A DNA stretch of 64,000 nt from Ophiura sarsii (Eukaryota > Echinodermata > Ophiuroidea > Amphilepidida > Ophiuridae): contig CM069454.1 of assembly GCA_035610835.1 (NCBI GenBank), positions 60,494,580 to 60,558,579 of the forward strand, read 5' to 3'. Below are positions 57,840 to 64,000 of this stretch, piece after piece. The position numbers were made by a program, and so were the translations under genes. Every line of letters starts with the position of its first letter. Position 1 is the first letter of the stretch. The notes under the pieces are model-generated. The model ran no database searches. It saw nothing but the letters and a program-made list of their open reading frames with translations, and was not told the origin of the DNA.

Positions 57840-59040
57840 TAATGCTCTTGGCCTATTTATAATTGCGTCACAATGAAAACATAAACGCTGGAAAGTAATC
57901 GGAGTATCAATACCGAATTAGGCTTCTATTATTATAGTCTATAGATGAGGTGACCGTTGTTTACATTTAGGATGCCCTCTGTTGATTTGAGACAAAACAC
58001 ACCGGGCAAGAGTTCCTATAGTTTACATAGGCCAGATCAGGTTTTCTAACTAGATTGTGGTGTCACAGCAAATTGTTATCAAAACTGTCTTTAAACTTGC
58101 TTAGGAATGCTATAAGCTATCGCATTTCACACAAAAAATTAAAAATAAATGAGTTTTACAATTCATTAGAAAGAAATTTCATGTTGCCTTCATTAACTTT
58201 ACTGTATATTCTGCCTAGAGGGAATCAACAGAGGGTGTCCCATTTGTAAATACATGACGTCACCGGTCACACCATCTATACAATCCACACAGATTTCCGT
58301 CACAGTCAAGACAATCGGAAACTGAAGCAGGGAGTTTACACTAGAAAAATAAAGTATTCACTATACAATTAGAACTCGATAAACAAAACTAAAATCAAAA
58401 CAACATTTCGTGTACTAGGGGAAAATATGCAACCCCCACTCTCAAGTTTCTCAAACAGCGGCACTATTAATAGTTTAGCCAGGGCAAAGTGTAAGCACCG
58501 TGACACTTGCAACTACTTTGTACAATTCTGGCCCAAACCGCAGTGATATAGAGCGTGTTTCTGCTGGGGCACTGCAAAAAGTAAACGCTAATAAACGCTA
58601 AGTTTCAATCGGTCAGTTTTTAATCCCCCTGTTTCTACTCGCGAAAAGTTTGTGAAGGTTTTTGGGATTACCAAAAATACCGATTATTGCCGGGTTCTGC
58701 CTGTTTCTACTGGTTGGTCAAACTTCCCAGCAAAAACTACCCAGCAGAAACACGCTCATAGTGTACGCCCGGCTACAGCCATTTCCCTATCCCTATACAC
58801 CACATGGAATCAACACACTAAGCAGCACTTGGCTTGCGCACACACAAGTTCTATCTCATGTAGCACTAAACTCCAGGTACATTATATGGTCTCCGGTTTT
58901 TAGCCTGGGAATCCCGTGGCTGGGTGGCGGTGTATCTCGCTTGTCAATTCCCGGGGCGGGCAGCAGTGTCGTAGCCAGGGTCACTTGTCAGAGGGGACAA
59001 AGAGTATTTTTTCCCGGTGGACACCACCTCGACCCGGTCT
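57840..59040. other. No gene recognised; small inverted repeat
   Basis: A short inverted pair (gagcgtgtttctgctgg at 58552; its complement near 58742) lies here, and a hAT-like left end (cagtgtcgtagccaggg) at 58964. Open frames exist but match no domain. Confidence 0.5.
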
Positions 59041-60645
59041 TATAAGTGTGTTGCTAATCTTCGAGTTTCGAGTATCGAGTTTCGAGTGTCGCGTTTCGAA
59101 AGAAAAAAAACTCGATATCGAGTTTCATGCAAAAACCAAACTCGATATCGAGTTTTATGCAAAAACCAAACTCAATATCGAGTTTCATGAACAAAACGTA
59201 AGTCGATATCGAGTATCATGAAAAACGTAACTCGATATCGAGTGTCATGAAAAAAACGTAACTCGATATCGAGTTACGTTTTTCTCTTCTCTTCCTAATA
59301 GCATTAGGCCCTTAAGTGCCTATATAATAGTAAAACTTTGTCTGGCACGTACTTGTGGCGTCTGAATGTTGATGCCTTGTCTGTATTTGATGTATTTTAA
59401 CTCGACATGGAGTTTCATGAAAAAACGTAACTCGACATCGAGTTTCATGAAAAAACGTAACTCGATATCGAGTTTCATGAAAAAACGTAACTCGATATCG
59501 AGTTTCATGAAAAAACGTAACTCGATATCGAGTTACGTTTTTCTCTTCTAACTGCTACCAAGGTAGTAATGTCAAGCAACTTAACTCGATAAAATGTTAA
59601 GAATAGGATCTAAATACGGACTAACATATGCTAAGTAAAGCTTAATTATATACTACTACCAAGAAAAAAACGTAACTCGATATCGAGTTACGTTTTTCTC
59701 TTCTTACTGCTACCAAGTAGTAATGTTAAGCAACTTAATTCGATAAAATGTTAAGAATAGGATCTAAAGACGAACTAACATGCTAAGTAAAGCTTAATTA
59801 TATACCACCAAGAAGAAATAAAATCAATTATTCTTCAATTTATTCAATAACAACCAAACTCGATATCGAGTTTCATGAAAAAACATAACTCGATATCGAG
59901 TTTCATGAACAAAACGTAAGTCGATATCGAGTGTCATGAAAAACGTAACTCGACATCGAGTTTCATGATAAAACGTAACTCGATATCGAGTGTCATGAAA
60001 AACGTAACTCGACATGGAGTTTCATGAAAAAACGTAACTCGACATGGAGTTTCATGAAAAAATGTAACTGGACATCGAGTTTCATGAAAAAACGTAACTC
60101 GATATCGAGTTTCATGAAAAAAACGTAACTCGATATCGAGTTACGTTTTTCTCTTCTCTTCCTTATAATAGCATTAGGCCCTTAAGTGCCTATATAATAG
60201 TAAAACTTTGTCTGGCACGTACTTGTGGCGTCTGAATGTTGATGCCTTGTCTGTATTTGATGTATTTTGTGTAGTGTTATTTTTGTATTTTGTTAATCTA
60301 TTGTTGTATGTCATAAAATAAAAAAGTCCCTATAAACGGGCTGGAAAGAGAAAAAAACCGTTTTTCTCTTCTAACTGCTACCAAGGTAGTAATGTCAAGC
60401 AACTTAATTCGATAAAATGTTAAGAATAGGATCTAAATACGAACTAACATAATATGCTAAGTAAAGCTTAATTATATACTACTACCAAGAAAAAAACGTA
60501 ACTCGATTTCGAGTTACGTTTTTCTCTTCTTACTGCTACCAAGTAGTAATGTCAAGCAACTTAATTCTATAAAATGTTAAGAATAGGATCTAAACACGAA
60601 CTCGATATCGAGTTTCATGAAAAAACATAACTCGATATCGAAAGA
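59041..60645. repeat. Palindromic ACTCGATATCGAGT satellite complex
   Basis: Short arrays of a roughly 30-base unit (aactcgatatcgagtt, then tcatgaaaaaacgt) lie at 59041-59283, 59398-59540, 59668-59697, 59850-60149, 60492-60521 and 60597-60640. Several end in the palindrome AACGTAACTCGATATCGAGT plus TACGTT, followed by tttctcttc. Between them, two spacer types are repeated: agcattaggcccttaagtgc (59298, 60170) and agtaatgtcaagcaactta (about 59562, 59710, 60389, 60546). It is a composite tandem structure, not a gene, though all frames through it look like repeated peptides. Confidence 0.9.
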
Positions 60646-60925
60646 GGGGGGGGGGGGGGGGGACATGAAATGTTGATGGTTAAAAGTACAAAGATGAAAA
60701 ATGTTCGCGGGCTACGCGCGCATGTCTCCCAAAAATTAAATCTGTTTATTGGACAAGCTTCTTCAGAGTCAAAATGCCCAAGTGTACATCAATCATAGCA
60801 AAAATAAGTGTAAAGTCGATGTTTTTTGCGCTCTATGCGCGCATTTATTTAGTCACAACAATCTTGTCGGTTCGCTTTCATATCTTGCCCCCCCCTATGA
60901 AAAACCTATATACGCCACTGCTGAC
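60646..60925. mobile_element. Truncated hAT-like remnant
   Basis: The right part ends tatacgccactgctgac, a hAT-type end, preceded by a C run. A G run opens the segment, but no intact left end is seen. Confidence 0.5.
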
Positions 60926-61219
60926 ACACCCTGCATTCTTCATAGACCTGCAGGTGTAAGTTGTCTGGTAAATCCCGACGATGTCGTCAAGTAGGATGGC
61001 ACTGGGATGCTTTCTGTAGCCTACTATAATAAAAGCAAGGTGTTATCGTGAAGCTTCATTATGTTATCGATGTTCTTCTAATAATAATGTTCCCTTCTTT
61101 ATACCATACACTCTATATTTTATGGCTTTTTGTTGAAATTGTGACTTCACACATTCAAAATACCATCATTTGGACCATCATCATTAAATTAAACAAGGGG
61201 GAGGGCCGGGACATGATAT

Positions 61220-61260
61220 TTTTGTTAATACTTGAGGGGGGGGGGGGGGGGTGGGGGCAT
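61220..61260. repeat. G tract
   Basis: Homopolymer G with one T. Part of an AT-rich noncoding interval (60930-61661) without recognised gene. Confidence 0.85.
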
Positions 61261-61661
61261 GAAATTGTTCTGTGTTCAAGAAGGGGGTGATGACAAAATT
61301 GCACCAAAAAAATAAAATATCCTCTATCCCCCCTGGCGTAAATAGTGATCGCTCCCTAAAATAAATAATACAATTATCATATCATATCATATATTTCAGG
61401 CTTGTGTAAAAACTAGGGGGTTGGGGTACCGCGCCATTTTGCGATATTTTGCGAAAACGATCGTGGTTATCACGTGATACGTATCGTTGAAAAATAATTT
61501 ACACTGTTTTAACGAAATGCACTGTGGGATTGTGTTACCAGCCTAAAATCAAAGAGGTCGCAAACCCGGTCGCAAATTTGCTTATAATTGAGCCTAGCTT
61601 TAACAAGCTAAAAGTGACATCTCTGAATGTATAAACAAAGTGTGCAAAGGAGAAATTGTTG

Positions 61662-61761
61662 NNNNNNNNNNNNNNNNNNNNNNNNNNNNNNNNNNNNNNN
61701 NNNNNNNNNNNNNNNNNNNNNNNNNNNNNNNNNNNNNNNNNNNNNNNNNNNNNNNNNNNNN
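61662..61761. other. Assembly gap (100 N)
   Basis: Exactly 100 N, the conventional length for a gap of unknown size. Order and distance across it are uncertain, which matters for what lies upstream of the plus-strand gene. Confidence 0.99.
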
Positions 61762-62078
61762 TAAGAGAGGGCGCCCCCCTGGAAAAGATCACATAATATG
61801 CCTTTATTTTGTTACATGGATAACCTCTATTGCAGCTCCCCCACGCCCTATACTGAATAATAATATCCTTACACAATCCAGGACACATAATGGTAAATAA
61901 ATTGCTATACATTTCTTAGGAATAGTTGATTCGGTCAAAACTTTCTACCGATATTGAAACAAAAACGGCAACAGTAGATTTGCGCCCTCTTGGTTAGGAT
62001 ATTATTTGGTAAATTGTATGCAGACGCGGTTTTTCATTCTTGTGTAAGTTAGCAGACGACATATGACATCGACGGAGA

Positions 62079-62315
62079 ATGTTCGTGATTTATCTTGCTG
62101 CGTTACTGTCCATAACCGCTATGTCCATAACCATGGGACAAGAAGACACTAGTGACTCGAACAGGACACCTCTGTACATCGGCGGCTTTCTACAAGATGA
62201 AATGTTCAGCGTCAAACCAATGGAAGCGTGTATCAGACATGCCAATGAAATCCCAGGAATATTGGATGGTTATGAGCTTCGCTTGCGACGTAATATAACA
62301 CAGAGACAACAACGG
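62079..62315 (+). CDS. GABA-B-receptor-like gene, exon 1
   Basis: 237 bases, ATG to donor gtaaga, phase 0. The first about 20 residues (MFVIYLAALLSITAMSITMG) form a hydrophobic signal peptide. Then come PLYIGGFLQDEMFSVKPMEA, IRHANEIPGILDGYELRLRR, NITQRQQR. Y-I-G-G-F, then A-I/A-C-I-x-H-x-N and L-x-G-Y-E-L, are typical of the start of the ligand-binding ectodomain of class C receptors of the GABA-B type. The receptor would sit in the plasma membrane and signal through G proteins. The rest lies beyond the window, so which class C subtype it is stays open. Confidence 0.85.
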
Positions 62316-63311
62316 GTAAGAATCGATTTATATAATTATTGTTTTTAAAATTGAAAACTAGCAACTTTGGAACAGAGGAATTCATGAGTCATGAAGTATG
62401 CAAATGTTTTACAAAGCTTCAATATCTTTCAAACTGTCATCAATGATTGCAACCTAATCAATTGATGATCTGACTTAATACCCCTACATGGTCCGTGACG
62501 CAGCTTGGAATTGTTTAGGTTTTAGGGGAGGGAGGAAAAAATTGGTATTTTCGTTAATTCTGTTGAATTGTTGAATCTTTATTGTTGAATATCTTGTCTG
62601 TAATTGACCTACGCGTACAGGTACGTAGTCCCAAAAGTGTCGATACCCGTCCCGTTTCAAGCTTAGTGCATCTCTTAAATATTTCGATAGAGAAATCGTT
62701 CAATACGGAACATAAAAGCCAGTATCGCTCGATACTGGTACGGTTTTACGGTTCCAGTATCGGTCGATACTGGAACACCAAATTGTGTTCCAGTATCGAG
62801 CGATACTGGAACGTTTATATGTTCCAGTATCGAGTGATACTGGTACACATACTACCAGTGTAACTTGTCCCAGTATTTAACGATACTAGTACATAATATA
62901 TATATACGTACAAGAATACGGCCCAATGCGTTCATTTGGATTTTATTCTTCAAAAACGCTTTCACTTATTGTGCACAACATTAATAATATTCACATTATG
63001 GACTATTTTAATCTGAAACAAAAAAAGAATTATCGTGAAGATTTTCCATCTCTCTCTCTCACTTCACTTTTTAAGCTCATTATTATACGCGATTATATGA
63101 AAGTGCAGTTTTACAGTTCGGAAAACTTCAATCTGTACTTTGGCAACACAGATAGGGGTTATTTTATAAAAGTTTGGTACCAAAATAATAATTCTACAAG
63201 TCTTCTCTATCAAAATATTTATGTAGTTTAAAAAAAAGAAGAGCTAAGAGGACTTTCGGGACACCCTGTATTTAGCACAGTTAACCGCCTTTTCCTTCTT
63301 ATCTTGCATAG
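62316..63311. other. Intron 1 of the GABA-B-like gene
   Basis: Phase-0 intron of 996 bases with donor gtaaga and acceptor gcatag. It contains the palindromic repeat at 62697-62892 and, near 63258, a mariner-like right end (gggacaccctgta) without a visible partner. Confidence 0.8.
62697..62892. repeat. Palindromic CCAGTATCGA-N-CGATACTGG array
   Basis: Five hairpin-forming units; the central bases differ (gctc, ggtc, gagc, gagt, ttaa). Same family as 55884-55990. Confidence 0.9.
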
Positions 63312-63449
63312 AGTGTTCCCGGCACGATGCTGCACCTCCTATACGAGTATATATACAATCCACCGATCGTCCTAGGTATAGTCGGACCGATGTACTCGGA
63401 TCTGTGTCTTGAAATGAACGAAGTAGCCGCTTCGTATGGAATAAATCAG
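63312..63449 (+). CDS. GABA-B-receptor-like gene, exon 2
   Basis: 138 bases, phase 0 at both ends; acceptor gcatag, donor gtaggc. It reads SVPGTMLHLLYEYIYNPPIV, LGIVGPMYSDLCLEMNEVAA, SYGINQ. The order Y-E-x-I-Y-x-x-P-I, a hydrophobic strand, G-C/P-x-Y-S, then E-x-A-x-x-Y, fits the second segment of the GABA-B ectodomain. The SKCDPGQ-type cysteine of vertebrate receptors is replaced by S-V-P-G-T. Confidence 0.85.
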
Positions 63450-64000
63450 GTAGGCAATTTGAGACGGCACTGCGAAATGCATGTTAATATCACCCTACGG
63501 TGTTCCAATGAACATAACGATATTGATGTTTATTAAACGGGATGGCATTCAGATTCGTATGGATTAAAAACCGTCGGACGGAGAGGGTAAACGCACTGGG
63601 ATAACGCACAGTTTTATGTAGATGAACGGAATGCAGTGAAATAATCACCCGCCAATACGAAAAAAGAATGTTTGCTCACTTAAAGGTATTGATCGATCGA
63701 TATAGTACATTGTCCGCGTGTAATTGGTCAATAGTAAAGCAAACCAATTATCGGATAACAATAGGCCACTTCTCACCGTCTGTTTGCTTACTTCCCCGTG
63801 TGTCAAATCGGTGTTTCGGGAAATGTGTTTAGCCATGGTCAGCAAACGCAATGAATAACTCCCTAGTACGGACAGCCAGTGCGTTTTGTCAAAGCGTCGG
63901 ACGTTTTATAATCCGGATGAATCTGGATGCCGTCCCTAAAACAAACAACCTATCAAGTCTGCTAGCCACTGCTATATACAAATACCTTCTCCTCCGTGGT
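63450..64000. other. Start of intron 2, no feature recognised
   Basis: Noncoding sequence to the window edge; no further exon seen. Confidence 0.5.

Noticed and set aside
59320..60015. ORFs encoding repeated MKLDIELRFF-type peptides as a repeat protein
   Set aside because: The palindromic satellite gives periodic peptides in several frames and both strands; there is no start context, splice site or domain.

Overview
The window is eukaryotic nuclear DNA, AT-rich and full of repeats, with one 100-base assembly gap at 61662-61761. Short exons with GT/AG borders and phase-1 introns, SRCR, EGF, CCP (Sushi) and HYR domains, and a GABA-B-receptor-like ectodomain all point to a marine invertebrate deuterostome. 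An echinoderm or hemichordate is my best guess; the species cannot be fixed from the sequence.

The minus strand from about 46.1 kb down to 0.7 kb carries exons of an extracellular mosaic protein. In reading order they are: a CCP exon (46.1 kb); a HYR domain split over two exons (45.4 and 44.2 kb); a CCP exon (43.3 kb); a 16-kb stretch without recognisable host exons, filled with transposons; four tandem copies of a 2.2-kb cassette, each with two CCP exons (27.3-18.1 kb); a HYR-like exon (15.6 kb); a second tandem array of about 2.26-kb cassettes, each with one EGF and one SRCR exon (14.2-3.4 kb); and a CCP-like exon (0.7-0.9 kb). Every array exon has phase 1 at both ends, so cassettes can be gained or lost without a frameshift. 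No start exon, signal peptide or stop exon was found, so the locus probably continues beyond 0.67 kb on the left and has unseen 5' exons on the right. That all these exons form one gene is an inference.

The repeats are layered. Each EGF/SRCR unit carries a roughly 0.7-kb mariner-type MITE and a degenerate CCCTAA block. The fourth CCP cassette carries a TA-flanked element nested in an older one. The interval 29.3-42.0 kb looks like a Gypsy-type LTR retrotransposon remnant filled with nested insertions. Among these are a CR1/L2-like LINE split exactly at a TA by a 2.9-kb DNA transposon, and a mariner-type element with about 115-bp inverted ends. A Penelope-like GIY-YIG fragment with a hammerhead-like motif follows at 42.3-42.7 kb. 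From 46.2 to 61.6 kb I see no convincing host exon. That stretch holds hAT, PIF/Harbinger-like and mariner-like MITEs, a minisatellite with GCGCGGAGCGCG cores, and a palindromic ACTCGATATCGAGT satellite (59.0-60.6 kb).

On the plus strand at 62.1-63.4 kb, the first two exons of a GABA-B-receptor-like gene begin: a signal peptide and the start of the periplasmic-binding-protein-like ectodomain. The gene runs off the right edge.
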